64,000 nucleotides of DNA, from assembly GCA_023910675.1 (NCBI GenBank), contig JAAVWC010000016.1, positions 1 through 64,000 on the forward strand. The letters run 5' to 3'. The DNA is from Gemmatimonas sp. Its GTDB lineage: Bacteria; Gemmatimonadota; Gemmatimonadetes; Gemmatimonadales; Gemmatimonadaceae. The notes beneath the pieces were generated by a model, which was not told the DNA's origin, ran no database searches, and saw only the letters and a program-made list of their open reading frames with translations. The translations under genes and the position numbers were made by a program. Shown here in pieces: positions 16,752 through 26,263 of the stretch (position 1 is the stretch's first letter; each line of letters starts with the position of its first letter).

Positions 16752-19700
16752 ATGTGGATTTCCGACCTGGCGATTCGTCGTCCAATTGTCGCAGTGGTCG
16801 CCATGCTGGTGTTGGCGCTTGCCGGCATGGTGGCACTTCGCGGCCTCGAGACCGACGAGTGGCCCGACGTTCAGGCGCCCATGGTGACGGTCACCGTGCC
16901 GTATCCCGGCGCGACACCGGCCGAGATCGAGCGCGAGTTGCTGCGGCCGCTCGAAGATCGGGTGCGCAGTGTGGCTGGTCTCAAGAAGCTGAAGGGCACG
17001 GCCGGTGATGGCTACGCGCTGTTGTTCGCCGAGTTCGTGTTCAGTAAGGCGCCTAGTGAGGCGATCCAAGAGGTGCGCGACGCGGTGAGCGCGGCGCGCG
17101 GTGATCTGCCGCGCGAGGTAGAGGAGCCGGTGATCGAACGGTTCAGCGAAACTGACCTGCCCGTGCTCACGGTGGCCGTGGGTGGGAGCGGCGAGCCACT
17201 CGCGCTTGGGGCCGACGCGCGCCGACTCGCCCGCGCGCTGCGCGGCGTACCGGGCGTCGCACAGGTACGCGTCGTCGGCGATGCGGTACCTGAGCTGTCG
17301 GTGCATGTCCGTCCCGAAGCGCTCCGCGCTGTCGGCATCACGCTCGCGGAGCTGACGGCGCGTTTGGAAAGTCAGAACGTCTCGGTGCCGATTGGTCGCC
17401 TTGAAGGTCGTGATCGCGAAGCGACGCTGCGATTTCAGGGGCGACCTGCGAACGCCGCCGACTTCGGGGCGCTGCCGCTCGCCACCAGCACGGGGCAGGT
17501 GGTGCGTTTGCGTGACGTGGCCGACGTGCGGGTAAGCGCCGCCGAGCGGCGTGGAACGGCGTTGGTGGACGGACGCGCAGCCGTGACGTTGGAAGTACGG
17601 AAGCGGCGCGGCGCGAGTGCCACCACGGTGGCCGATGAGCTCCGCGCGCGGATGGCGGCATTGCAAACGACGTTGCCTGCCGGTCGCACGGTTCGCGTGA
17701 TTCAGGATGCCGGACGGCGCACGGCCCTCGCGGTGGGGGATGTTCAGAAGACGTTGCTGGAGGGAGCACTGCTCACGGTGCTGGTGGTGTTCGTCTTCCT
17801 GAACAGCTGGCGTTCGACGGTGATTACCGGACTCGCGCTGCCCGTCTCCGTGCTTGCGAGCTTCATGGCGGTGTGGGCGTTCGGCTTCAAGCTGGAAACC
17901 ATGTCGCTGCTGGGGCTGTCGCTGGCGATCGGCATTCTTATCGACGACGCCATCGTGGTGCGCGAGAACATCGTGCGGCACGTGGAGATGGGCAAAGACC
18001 ATGTCACCGCATCACGCGACGGTACGCGCGAAATCGGATTGGCGGTGCTGGCGACGACCGCGGCGATTGTCGTGGTCTTCGTGCCGGTGGGCTTCATGAA
18101 CGGGTTGGCCGGCCAGTACTTCAAGCCCTTCGCGCTCACCATCGCGTGCGCCGTGTTGGTGTCGTTGTTCGTCAGCTTCTCACTCGATCCGATGCTGTCG
18201 GCCTACTGGCCCGATCCGCACGTGCCCGTGGCGCAGCGCGCCTGGCTCAGTCGTGTGCTCCATCGCTTCAACAGCTGGTTCGATGGGATCGCCGGGAAGT
18301 ACCGCGCGGTCATCGCGTGGGCGCTCCGGCATCGTAGCGCCACGATGGGCGCCGCATTTGTCTCGCTGGTGGTCGCGGCGCTGCTGCCGGCCACGGGTCT
18401 CGTGGGCGCGGAGTTTCTTCCGGAGGACGATCGCGGGGAAGTCGGTATTCTGGTGGAGGCTCCCCCGGGTGCGTCGCTGGCGTACACCACCGCGCGTGCC
18501 GAAGCGGCCGCCGCCATCGCCCGGCGTCTCCCCGAGGTGCGCACGGTGTACACCACCGTTGGTGGTGGTGAGGGCGACGTGTCGCAGGCCCAGGTTCTGG
18601 TGCTGTTGTCCGCGCGCGCCACACGCGACCGGACGGCGCGGCAGATTGCGACGGCGCTCCGCGATGACATGCAGCCACTGCGCGGGGCCACGTTTGCCGT
18701 CATGGACCTTGGTGGGAACGGGTTTCTCAAGCCCATTCAACTCCAGGTGCGCGGCACGGATGCGAGCACGCTGCCACAAGTGGCGGCCAGCATCGCGGCG
18801 CGCGTGCGCACTGTTCCGGGGGCGGTGGATGTGTCGCTGTCGAGCCGTCCTGGCGCGCCCGCTGTCGATATCGGATTGCAACGGGCGCTGTCGGCGACGA
18901 TGGGGCTCACGCCAGCCGAGGTGGCGAGTGCCATGCGGGTCGCGTTCGCCGGCGTCGAAGCCGGTCGCTGGCTCGACAACGACGGGGAGCTCCGGAAGGT
19001 GCGCGTCCAGCTGCCATCGGCGCAGCGTCAGTCTGTGGCCGATCTGGGCGCCCTGCCACTGCAGGTGCCAGGTCCCGATGCACGCCTGCAGGCCGTGCCA
19101 TTCGCGCAGGTTGCGACGGCCACCGCGGTCAGCGCCCCCACCAAGATCGAGCACGAAGACGGGGCCGCGACCGTTACTCTCACGGCGAACGTCCTTGGGC
19201 GCCCGCTGGGTGATGTGGCGAACGGCATCGATCGGGTGCTGTCATCCATGTCGCTCCCGCCCGGGGTGACGGTGGCCTACGCCGGTGACGTGAAGGACCA
19301 GCAGGAAGTGTTCAGCAACATCCTGCTGGCGCTCGCCGCCGCTGTCGTGGGGATGTACTTCGTGCTCGTGCTGCAGTTCAATTCGTGGATCGAGCCGCTG
19401 GCCATTCTCACCTCGTTGCCCCTCTCGGCGGTGGGCGTCGTCGGTGCCTTGTGGATGACCGGCATGACCATCAACATCATGTCACTCATCGGCGTGATTC
19501 TGCTGTGCGGTGTGGTGGCGAAGAACGCCATTCTGCTGCTGGACTATGCCAAGCAACTACGCGAAGGAGGATGGACGCTGACGGACGCCTTGGTGGAATC
19601 AGGAGCGACGCGCCTGCGACCGATCGTGATGACCACGGTCGCGCTGGTCGCCGGTATGGTGCCGGTCGCGATCGGCAGTGGTGAAGGCGCGATGTTCCGG

Positions 19701-19892
19701 GCGCCGTTGGGGGTGGCGGTGATTGGTGGGACGGTCACCAGCACGGCGCTCACGCTGTTGGTTGTCCCGGTGGTGTATGCGCTGCTCGATCGTGTACGGG
19801 AGCGGGTGCGCAGCCTGTCGGCAACGCGCTCCGGCCAGGCATTGGAGCCGACGACCTCGCACGGACCGTTGCGCCCTGAGGGGCTGGTGTGA
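16752..19892 (+). CDS. RND multidrug efflux pump (AcrB/HAE-1 family)
   Basis: A 1046-residue inner-membrane proton/drug antiporter of normal AcrB length. Twelve membrane helices are arranged 1+5 and 1+5 around two large periplasmic loops. Helix 4 has the proton-relay pair in GILIDDAIVVREN (about residues 400-412), and the second half has GVVAKNAILLLDYA. No methionine-rich metal-binding signature of CusA type was noticed, so organic substrates are likelier (inference). It overlaps the downstream kinase gene by 4 bp. Confidence 0.93.
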   Translation: MWISDLAIRRPIVAVVAMLVLALAGMVALRGLETDEWPDVQAPMVTVTVPYPGATPAEIERELLRPLEDRVRSVAGLKKLKGTAGDGYALLFAEFVFSKAPSEAIQEVRDAVSAARGDLPREVEEPVIERFSETDLPVLTVAVGGSGEPLALGADARRLARALRGVPGVAQVRVVGDAVPELSVHVRPEALRAVGITLAELTARLESQNVSVPIGRLEGRDREATLRFQGRPANAADFGALPLATSTGQVVRLRDVADVRVSAAERRGTALVDGRAAVTLEVRKRRGASATTVADELRARMAALQTTLPAGRTVRVIQDAGRRTALAVGDVQKTLLEGALLTVLVVFVFLNSWRSTVITGLALPVSVLASFMAVWAFGFKLETMSLLGLSLAIGILIDDAIVVRENIVRHVEMGKDHVTASRDGTREIGLAVLATTAAIVVVFVPVGFMNGLAGQYFKPFALTIACAVLVSLFVSFSLDPMLSAYWPDPHVPVAQRAWLSRVLHRFNSWFDGIAGKYRAVIAWALRHRSATMGAAFVSLVVAALLPATGLVGAEFLPEDDRGEVGILVEAPPGASLAYTTARAEAAAAIARRLPEVRTVYTTVGGGEGDVSQAQVLVLLSARATRDRTARQIATALRDDMQPLRGATFAVMDLGGNGFLKPIQLQVRGTDASTLPQVAASIAARVRTVPGAVDVSLSSRPGAPAVDIGLQRALSATMGLTPAEVASAMRVAFAGVEAGRWLDNDGELRKVRVQLPSAQRQSVADLGALPLQVPGPDARLQAVPFAQVATATAVSAPTKIEHEDGAATVTLTANVLGRPLGDVANGIDRVLSSMSLPPGVTVAYAGDVKDQQEVFSNILLALAAAVVGMYFVLVLQFNSWIEPLAILTSLPLSAVGVVGALWMTGMTINIMSLIGVILLCGVVAKNAILLLDYAKQLREGGWTLTDALVESGATRLRPIVMTTVALVAGMVPVAIGSGEGAMFRAPLGVAVIGGTVTSTALTLLVVPVVYALLDRVRERVRSLSATRSGQALEPTTSHGPLRPEGLV

Positions 19893-21023
19893 CCGTACCC
19901 CTTGACCACGGGCCGGACGCTGCACGGGCACGCCTGCGGACCGTGCTGTCGCGCATCACGCAGGGTGAGCTGCTCACGCTGTTGGCGGTGGGGATCTTCG
20001 CCGAGTTGCTCACGGTGGGGTGGATTGTCGCGATCTTCAACCGGGAGAGCAGTCCGTACTCGTGGGAGCAGGCCTTCGGACTCGTTGCCGTGGATTTCGT
20101 GGCGTTGGCCTGGCTTCCGGTGCCGCTCTTCACGTGGTACGACTGGTTTCCGCTTGGCGGTGCACGGCACGTTCGTCATGCGGCGATGCGCGTGCTTGGT
20201 GCCGTCATCGTGCTGTTCGTGTCGTCGTGGCTTTCCATGACGGCACTGCACTTTGCCGGCAATGCGTACGGTGTACGCCCCGATGTGCTGGGGGTTATTG
20301 CGCCGGGCTACCCGGAGCAACTGTTCTGGGCGGCCTGCGCGGTGTTCGGGGTATCGATTGCGTATCTGGTGTTGCGGCGTTTGCATGGCGCACGCGAATT
20401 GGAACAGCGCAACGCGGAACTGCAGCGGCTGACACTCGAAGCACGGCTGAATGCGCTCGCCGCCGAATTGCATCCGCACTTCCTGTTCAATGCGCTGAAC
20501 AATCTCGCGGAGCTGGTGCATCACGATCCGGCGCGGGCGGAAGCGATGCTGTTGCACCTGTCGTCGCTGCTGCAGGCGACGCTCACCACGAGTCGGCAAC
20601 GCACAGTCCCCTTGGCGGAGGAGCTGCAACTGCTCGACGACTACTTGGCGATCCAACGCATGCGATTCGAAGACCGCTTGCAGGTCACATCGCAAATCGA
20701 GCCGTCGGTGATGACGGTGCGCATTCCGCCCATGTTGCTGCAACCGCTTGGTGGAGAATGCGGTGGTGCACGGTATCGAGGGCCGCGTAGGCGCGTCCCA
20801 GCTGCGGATCACCATTCGCGCCAACGTGGGCCTGGTGGAGGTGGAGGTCGACGATGACGGCCCGGGTCCCGGCGGCTCGGCGCATCGCGGGACGGGAACC
20901 GGCCTGCAGAATGTGCGGGGGCGACTGGCGGCGCTCTATGGAGAGGTGGCGACCGCAGATCTCATAGCGCTTCCTGGAGGCGGTGCGCGCGCCGTGCTGC
21001 GCTTCCCGATGGAGTCCGAATGA
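19889..21023 (+). CDS. LytS-type sensor histidine kinase (one apparent frameshift)
   Basis: Four N-terminal membrane helices (to about residue 165) are followed by the His_kinase domain of the LytS/YehU class: LHPHFLFNALNNLAELVHHDPARAE with phosphoacceptor His near 195. The ATP-binding domain lies beyond a one-base insertion near 20749: after correction LLQPLVENAVVHG (N-box) continues to VDDDGPGPGG and GTGLQNVRGRL (G-box). Corrected length is 377 residues. GTG start at 19889 overlaps the pump stop; its own stop overlaps the regulator start by 4 bp. It probably senses a pump substrate or membrane stress and regulates this operon. Confidence 0.87.
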
Positions 21024-21823
21024 GCCTGCTGCAGACGTCGCCGGTTCTGCGGGCAATGATCGTCGATGACGAATCACTCGCGCGCCAGCGTCTCAAGCGA
21101 CTGCTATCGCAGGACAGTCGCGTGCAGGTGGTCGGTGAAGCCGCCGATGTCCCCACGGCACGCCTGCAGTTGCCGGTGCTCAAACCCACGTTGTTGTTTC
21201 TTGACGTGTCGATGCCGGGCGAAGACGGTTTCGCGCTCCTGCAGGACGTGCCCCCGGAGCTCCGGCCGTTCGTGGTATTCGTCACGGCGCACGCGGACGC
21301 CGCCGTACGGGCCTTCGATGCCCGGGCCACCGATTTTCTGCTCAAGCCGGTGCGTGTCGAGCGCCTCGCGGAGTCCATAGGGCGTGCCGTGGATGCGATG
21401 GCATCGCGCGCGACCGCGCAGCCGCTGTTCGATGACGAAATCCGGGCGGAACTGGCCCGCCTTGTGCGCGGGGTCACGGGCCACCGTGACCCCGCGCCGT
21501 CGGCCCTGGTGCACTTCGCTGTCACGGTGGGGCGGCGCACCCGCTTCGTGAAGATCGATGAGGTCGACTGGTTCGAGGCGGATGGCAACTATGTGCGACT
21601 TCATGTGGGGCGCGAAACGCACCTGGTGCGCACAACTATGCAGAAGCTCGAGCAGAGCCTGGATCCGCTCCGGTTTGCACGCATTCACCGGTCGTACATC
21701 GTTCCGCTCGACCGGGTGCAGGAGCTGGTGCAGCTCGGCACGGGGGAATACGAACTGCGGTTGCGTACCGATGCGGCGCTCCCGGTCATGCGTACCTATC
21801 GGGATCGACTGCCGCTGGGGTGA
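21020..21823 (+). CDS. LytTR response regulator
   Basis: A 267-residue regulator with a receiver domain (acidic pair Asp16-Asp17, phosphoacceptor Asp62 in LFLDVSMPGEDG, lysine in LLKPVRVERL) and a C-terminal LytTR DNA-binding domain (about 155-265, with IDEVDWFEADGNYVRLHVG and RIHRSYIVPLDRV). LytTR domains bind direct repeats and usually act with LytS-type kinases, here the gene immediately upstream. Its position at the end of the efflux operon suggests control of efflux. A perfect terminator hairpin follows after 11 bp. Confidence 0.92.
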   Translation: MSLLQTSPVLRAMIVDDESLARQRLKRLLSQDSRVQVVGEAADVPTARLQLPVLKPTLLFLDVSMPGEDGFALLQDVPPELRPFVVFVTAHADAAVRAFDARATDFLLKPVRVERLAESIGRAVDAMASRATAQPLFDDEIRAELARLVRGVTGHRDPAPSALVHFAVTVGRRTRFVKIDEVDWFEADGNYVRLHVGRETHLVRTTMQKLEQSLDPLRFARIHRSYIVPLDRVQELVQLGTGEYELRLRTDAALPVMRTYRDRLPLG

Positions 21824-21834
21824 TCAAGACGAAG

Positions 21835-21867
21835 AAAGGGCCGCCAGTGACTGGCGGCCCTTTCTTG
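21835..21867. terminator. Bidirectional terminator between lytTR and ctpA
   Basis: AAAGGGCCGCCAG (21835-21847) and CTGGCGGCCCTTT (21851-21863) form a perfect 13 bp stem with a 3 base loop and terminal T-run (A-run on the other strand). It serves the two convergent genes. Confidence 0.85.
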
Positions 21868-21892
21868 TCGACACACCGGCGAGGCCGAGTGC

Positions 21893-23500
21893 TTACATGC
21901 CGCTCCGGCGCGCCACACCCGGCTTGGCGGTCGGCGTGCTGGCCGCTGCGGTGAAGAGCTCCTTCTGCGTGTTGCCCTTGCGCATGATCTCCATGGCGCG
22001 GCGCAGCTGGTTGTCGTCCTTGAGGCTGCGTCGGCGCACCAGCGTATCGCCGAACGCGATTTTGGCGACGCGCTCTTCGATGATACGGTCCACGTCGGTG
22101 GCGCCGGCATCCCAGACGGCCTTGTCGATCTTCACGGTGTCGGCCACGAGACGCTTGTACACTTCGTCACGCCACGCCGGCGGCACTTCGAAGTTGGGGG
22201 TGATCTTCCCCTTCTGCTGTTCGGCCACGTAGGCCACGTGCGCGAGGTACTTGCCGTACACCGGCAGCAACGCGCGGCGGAGCTGCTGTTCGGGGGTCGA
22301 GAGCGTGTCCGACTGCACGATCACGTCTGGGGTGATGGCGCCGCCGCCGTACACGGTGCGGCCGCTGGCCGACTTGAACACCGGACGCGCCTTGCGTACC
22401 GAATCGGTCTCGAGGCTGTCCGGGGTCACCTCCACGAACTGCCCTTCGGCGTTGATCTTGCGATCCTTCTGGATGGAGCGCCCCGACGGCGTGTACCACT
22501 TGCCCGTCGTGATCTTGAGGGCGTAGCCACCGTCGAGGTTGTAGACGCTCTGCACGAGTCCCTTGCCGAAGCTCGTCGTACCCACGACCAGCGCGCGATC
22601 GTAGTCCTGGAGCGCGCCGGCCACGATTTCCGACGCCGACGCCGAGCCGCCGTCGACCATCACCGTGATGGGGATGTCGGGCGCGAGGGGATCCTGCTGC
22701 GAGACGAACTTCTGGAATTCTGCGCGGCCGCGTACCGACAACAGCTCCTTCCCCTTGGGGAGGAAGAGGTTAGACATGGCGAACGCTTCTTCGAGAATGC
22801 CACCCGGGTTGCCGCGCAGGTCGATGATGACTCCCTTGGCGCCGCGCTTGGTGAGCATCATGACCGAGTTGGCGATGTCCTCGGTGGTCTGTTCGGAGAA
22901 GCGCGTGAGCGGCACGTAGCCCGTGCGGTCGTCCAGCATCATGGCGTACGGCACCGCGGGCACATGAATTTCGGCGCGCTTGAAGCCGAGCGTGACCGGC
23001 TGACTCACGCCAATGCGGATGAACTGTACCTGCACCGGCGTGCCCACCGGGCCGAGGAGCTTGTTCTGCACCTGCTGTGTGCTGAAGCCACGAGCGTTGG
23101 TGGTGTCGATGACCATGATCTTGTCCCCTTCCATCACGCCGCCCTGCTCGGCCGGCGAATTGGGGAAGACTTTGTTCACCGTCACGTAGTCGCCCACCTT
23201 GACGATTTCCATGCCGATACCGGCATAGCGCCCGTTGGTGTTGCGCGAAAACTCTTCGAGCTGCTTCGGGGTGAAGAGGTCAGTGTAGGGATCGTTGAGT
23301 TCCTTCACGAGCCCGCGCGCGGCCTTTTCGTACAGCATCTGCGCATCGAGGGTGTCCACGTACCGGAGGGCGACGAAGGTCAGCACCTGGTCGAGGAGTT
23401 GCGCGCCGCCCCGTGTCGAACGCGCCTGCAGGGCAAAGCCCGAGGCGAGCAGGGGGAGGAGCACGAGGCTGGCCAGGACGGCCTTGCGGTTGCGGGTCAT
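21893..23500 (-). CDS. ctpA: C-terminal processing protease (S41)
   Basis: A 535-residue periplasmic serine protease with an uncleaved or cleaved N-terminal signal (residues 7-27). A PDZ domain at about 95-175 (GIGMEIVKVGDYVTVNKVF, then SPAEQGGVMEGDKI) precedes the S41 catalytic core: DLRGNPGGILEEA, the serine in VDGGSASASEIVAG and the general-base lysine in TSFGKGLVQ. Ctp proteases trim C-termini of periplasmic or peptidoglycan-modifying proteins. It stands alone, convergent with the lytTR gene. The promoter region contains TATATA at about 23538 and a GGGGTCAGA-type repeat. Confidence 0.92.
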   Translation of the reverse strand: MTRNRKAVLASLVLLPLLASGFALQARSTRGGAQLLDQVLTFVALRYVDTLDAQMLYEKAARGLVKELNDPYTDLFTPKQLEEFSRNTNGRYAGIGMEIVKVGDYVTVNKVFPNSPAEQGGVMEGDKIMVIDTTNARGFSTQQVQNKLLGPVGTPVQVQFIRIGVSQPVTLGFKRAEIHVPAVPYAMMLDDRTGYVPLTRFSEQTTEDIANSVMMLTKRGAKGVIIDLRGNPGGILEEAFAMSNLFLPKGKELLSVRGRAEFQKFVSQQDPLAPDIPITVMVDGGSASASEIVAGALQDYDRALVVGTTSFGKGLVQSVYNLDGGYALKITTGKWYTPSGRSIQKDRKINAEGQFVEVTPDSLETDSVRKARPVFKSASGRTVYGGGAITPDVIVQSDTLSTPEQQLRRALLPVYGKYLAHVAYVAEQQKGKITPNFEVPPAWRDEVYKRLVADTVKIDKAVWDAGATDVDRIIEERVAKIAFGDTLVRRRSLKDDNQLRRAMEIMRKGNTQKELFTAAASTPTAKPGVARRSGM

Positions 23501-23575
23501 GCGGGTCTCACGAAAGGGAGGAACTGAAGACTACCACTATATACGTACGTCGCCAGCCCGCCGCTGTTCCCAAAA

Positions 23576-23590
23576 GGAGTCTGACCCCTC
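23576..23590. repeat. GGGGTCAGACTCC short repeat near the ctpA promoter
   Basis: The complement reads GAGGGGTCAGACTCC, a relative of the AAGGGGTCAGAGTC units at 33808-33947. I infer a dispersed REP-like sequence. Confidence 0.4.
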
Positions 23591-23648
23591 TCCGCTGCGT
23601 TACTCGACTCTCACCGCTATCAAAGGCTGAGTTCTGCGTTCGCAGTTC

Positions 23649-24555
23649 TCAGTTCTCGTCTCTCGGGCGGGACCCCAGCACGTAGTCCACATGCCACTCT
23701 TTCTCGTACTGCCGGATGGCGATGTCCCGCACCAGCCCCGCCGACAGCAGCATCTCATGAGCCGGCTGCAGCACGCGGGTTAGGTGGCTCGGGTACCGCT
23801 GGCTGAGCGGCATCTGCTCGGCCAGCCGCTCGAGCGTAATGCGCCAAGACAGGCGCCCGTCGGACCGGGCGACCTCGAGAATGCGGTACAGCCGTCGGGC
23901 AACAGGGCTGGATAGGGCGTGGTACCGGGCGGCCGACAGCGTAATGACATGACGGGCGGCGAGGTTGGCGCGTAACGTGGCCGACAGCGTCACCCGGGCG
24001 TCACCCGGTTCGCCTGCGGCCAGATTGCCGAACAGGTGCAGCTGCTCACGGTCGGCCACCCGCCGGCGCTGCACCGACACGGTGCTGAGCACGGTGAAGC
24101 TGATATCGGCCGGGCCCGTGGGTGCCGACCAGTACGCCCCTTCGGTGCTCTCGAGGGTCGTGCGCTCGAGGCGGGTGAGGGCGGCGCGGAGCTGTTCGTA
24201 GGTGCGCCCGTCGGCTCGCCGGCCCATGGAGCGCAGGAACGAGTGCAGGGTGAACGTCACCGCGCCGTCAGCTGGCGAGCCCGGCCTCGTGATAGCGGTG
24301 CAGCAGTTCGACGTAAACATCCTGGTCGAACGTGCCCGGGAGGCCGATCGCCGGGGGCCGGGGATGACGCGCCAGCGCCCGCCAGTTCTCGGTCGTGAAC
24401 GAGACGGGCGCATCATCGGCTGAATCACTGAGCCGGAAAAGCGGGAGCTCCTCGAGCGAACGGTCGAGGACCACTCCGCGCACGGCGGGACGCTTGCGAG
24501 CGGCGAGAGTCACGGCGGGGAAGTTGATGGAGCGAGGGAGGATGCGCCAGTGCAA
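23649..24555 (-). CDS. RPA-like (plasmid RepA type) replication initiator (one apparent frameshift)
   Basis: Joining the two halves by removing one base near 24281 yields a 301-residue protein. The order LPLFRLSD, then GLPGTFDQDVYVELLHRYHEAG, TFTLHSFLRSMGR and TYEQLRAALTRLERTTLES follows the winged-helix Replication initiator protein A family (broad-host plasmid RepA). The C-terminal ARRLYRILEVARSDGRLSWRITLERLAEQMPL suits a second winged helix. It is the last gene of a minus-strand series. No parA/parB or iteron array was seen nearby, so it may be a chromosomal paralogue with a DNA-binding role. Confidence 0.65.
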
Positions 24556-24583
24556 CCCCTGCGTCTGACGACATGCTCGCCCC

Positions 24584-25444
24584 TCAACAGCACTCGCCGA
24601 GGCAATCGATCAACTCGTCGCGCAACACGGCGGCCCGCTCCGCGAACGCCTGCTGACGACGCTGGTATTCGTCGCGCCCTTCGGCGGTTTCAATGCGTAC
24701 GGGCTCGAATCCCATGGCCCGCAGGTCGTACGGGCCGGCCTCCATGTCGAGCACGCGGAGGTCGGACGCCAACGTGAAGCACGCAAAGAGCAGGTCACTC
24801 CCTATCCACGGCATCGCGCCGAATGCCCAGCGATAGAGGTCCATGTTGGCGTGAATGCACCCGGGCTGTTCGCGGTCGTAGCGCGTGGCATATGCGAGCG
24901 GCAAGCGGTTGAGCGGCTTGGCGTCAGGGGCAAAAAAGCGGAAGGCGTCGAAGTGACTGCACGCCACCGGCCTGCTCTCCACGAGCGCGTCGACGTCGTG
25001 CTGCGGCAGTCGCAGCGGTGCAATGTGCGCGTGACGAATGTCGTGGCCACGGTACACCATGGCCCACTCGTGCATGCCGAAACAGCCGAAGTTGGGGGCG
25101 CGCTCGCGGGTAGCGAGGAGCATCTCGCGCACGCCGGAGAGTTTGGTGCGCGCGTCGTGGGACACGGCGCGGAGGTCGCGCTGAATGACGCCGTTGGCGG
25201 CCACGTACACGGGGGCGTTGAAGCGTTCGCGCGCCGGTGCGCTGTCTTCGAGCGCCTCGTGCGGCGCCGGGTGCCACGTTTCGAGCTGCCCCGCCGAGTA
25301 CGGGTAGTACTGGAAGAGGAAGTCGTACACCGGATGCGCTTCGCCGCGCGCCCGACGTTCACGCCGCGGACGCGCCCACGGCTGGACACGATCATAGTGT
25401 GCCGCCGCGCGCGCCTGCCATTGTGCGGTGCTCAGAACCGTCAG
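24584..25444 (-). CDS. Uncharacterised protein of a family labelled 3-methyladenine DNA glycosylase
   Basis: About 286 residues. GEAHPVYDFLFQYYPYSAGQL and the following ETWHPAPHEALED are the signature of an actinobacterial-type family commonly named 3-methyladenine DNA glycosylase; I cannot see a helix-hairpin-helix glycosylase motif supporting this name. Further conserved blocks are GCFGMHEWAMVYRG and HANMDLYRW. The start is problematic: no ATG or GTG fits, and the best solution is CTG at 25444 overlapping the upstream stop in CTGA. Closely packed behind the S51 peptidase gene. Confidence 0.55.
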   Translation of the reverse strand: MTVLSTAQWQARAAAHYDRVQPWARPRRERRARGEAHPVYDFLFQYYPYSAGQLETWHPAPHEALEDSAPARERFNAPVYVAANGVIQRDLRAVSHDARTKLSGVREMLLATRERAPNFGCFGMHEWAMVYRGHDIRHAHIAPLRLPQHDVDALVESRPVACSHFDAFRFFAPDAKPLNRLPLAYATRYDREQPGCIHANMDLYRWAFGAMPWIGSDLLFACFTLASDLRVLDMEAGPYDLRAMGFEPVRIETAEGRDEYQRRQQAFAERAAVLRDELIDCLGECC

Positions 25445-26263
25445 AGCATCTCCGGTTCCATCGTCTCCTCGACGACTTTGCCGTTCACCAGCTTCACGTG
25501 ATAGCACTTCGCGCCCGCGCGTGCGGCAACGACCCGCTTGATGGTGTTGTCTTCGAAGTAGAGCCCCGCGTCGTTGTCGCACGCGTATCCCGGTTGCATC
25601 TCGCCGCTGCCGATGAGCTTCTGATACAGCGGACGACGTCTGGCTTCGGCGTCGTAATGCGGCGAGTGGCTGCCCTTGAGGAAGCCCATGCACTTCACGA
25701 TGGAGAGCGCCTTGGGGCGCGAGTCGGTGGTGCCTTCGTCGAACCAGCAGAGTGAGCCGGCGCTGGCGCCGCCGAGGACGATGCCGCGATCCCACGCCTG
25801 GCGGAGAATGACGTCGATCCCCTGCGCCTTCCAGATGGCCTGCTGATTGAGGGTGTTGCCGCCGCTCACGACAATCGCGTCCATGCTGAGCAGGACTTCA
25901 TCCCACCCCTGCGTTTGCGACAGGCTTTCGATGAAGCTGTTCTGCACGAACGGCTCGACGTTCAGCGGAGCACACGACTGATAGAACGCCAGCGAGCCGG
26001 CGGGGCTGTCCGCGCTGGCCGTGGGCAGATAGCAGATGCGCGGCCGAGTCTTGCCGGTGAGCTGCGCCATGTAGCCGAATGAACTTCGTGCGAAAGCCGC
26101 CGCCGGCGATAAGAATCTTGCGCGTGGCGCGGGCGTCGGGGGCCGCGAGGTTGGAGTCGGTCATGTGCGGGGCGGGCGTGGCAGGAAGCGGCTGGGCGAA
26201 GGCGGGCAATGCGGCGGCGGCGGCGAAAGTGCCACCAGTGGCGACGAAATCTCTGCGGTTCAT
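25441..26263 (-). CDS. Tat-exported S51-family peptidase (cyanophycinase/dipeptidase E-like; one apparent frameshift)
   Basis: It starts [23 protein letters not shown], a Tat signal peptide. After removing one base near 26076 the chain continues ILIAGGGFRTKFIGYMAQLTGK into the S51 fold: IVVSGGNTLNQQ, nucleophile GASAGSLCW and SPHYDAEARRR. Corrected length 273 residues. S51 enzymes cleave Asp-X dipeptides or cyanophycin; the exported location and extended C-terminus favour cyanophycinase-like periplasmic activity (inference). It overlaps the SEC-C gene upstream by 3 bp and the downstream gene by 4 bp, so the three are translationally coupled. Confidence 0.78.
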
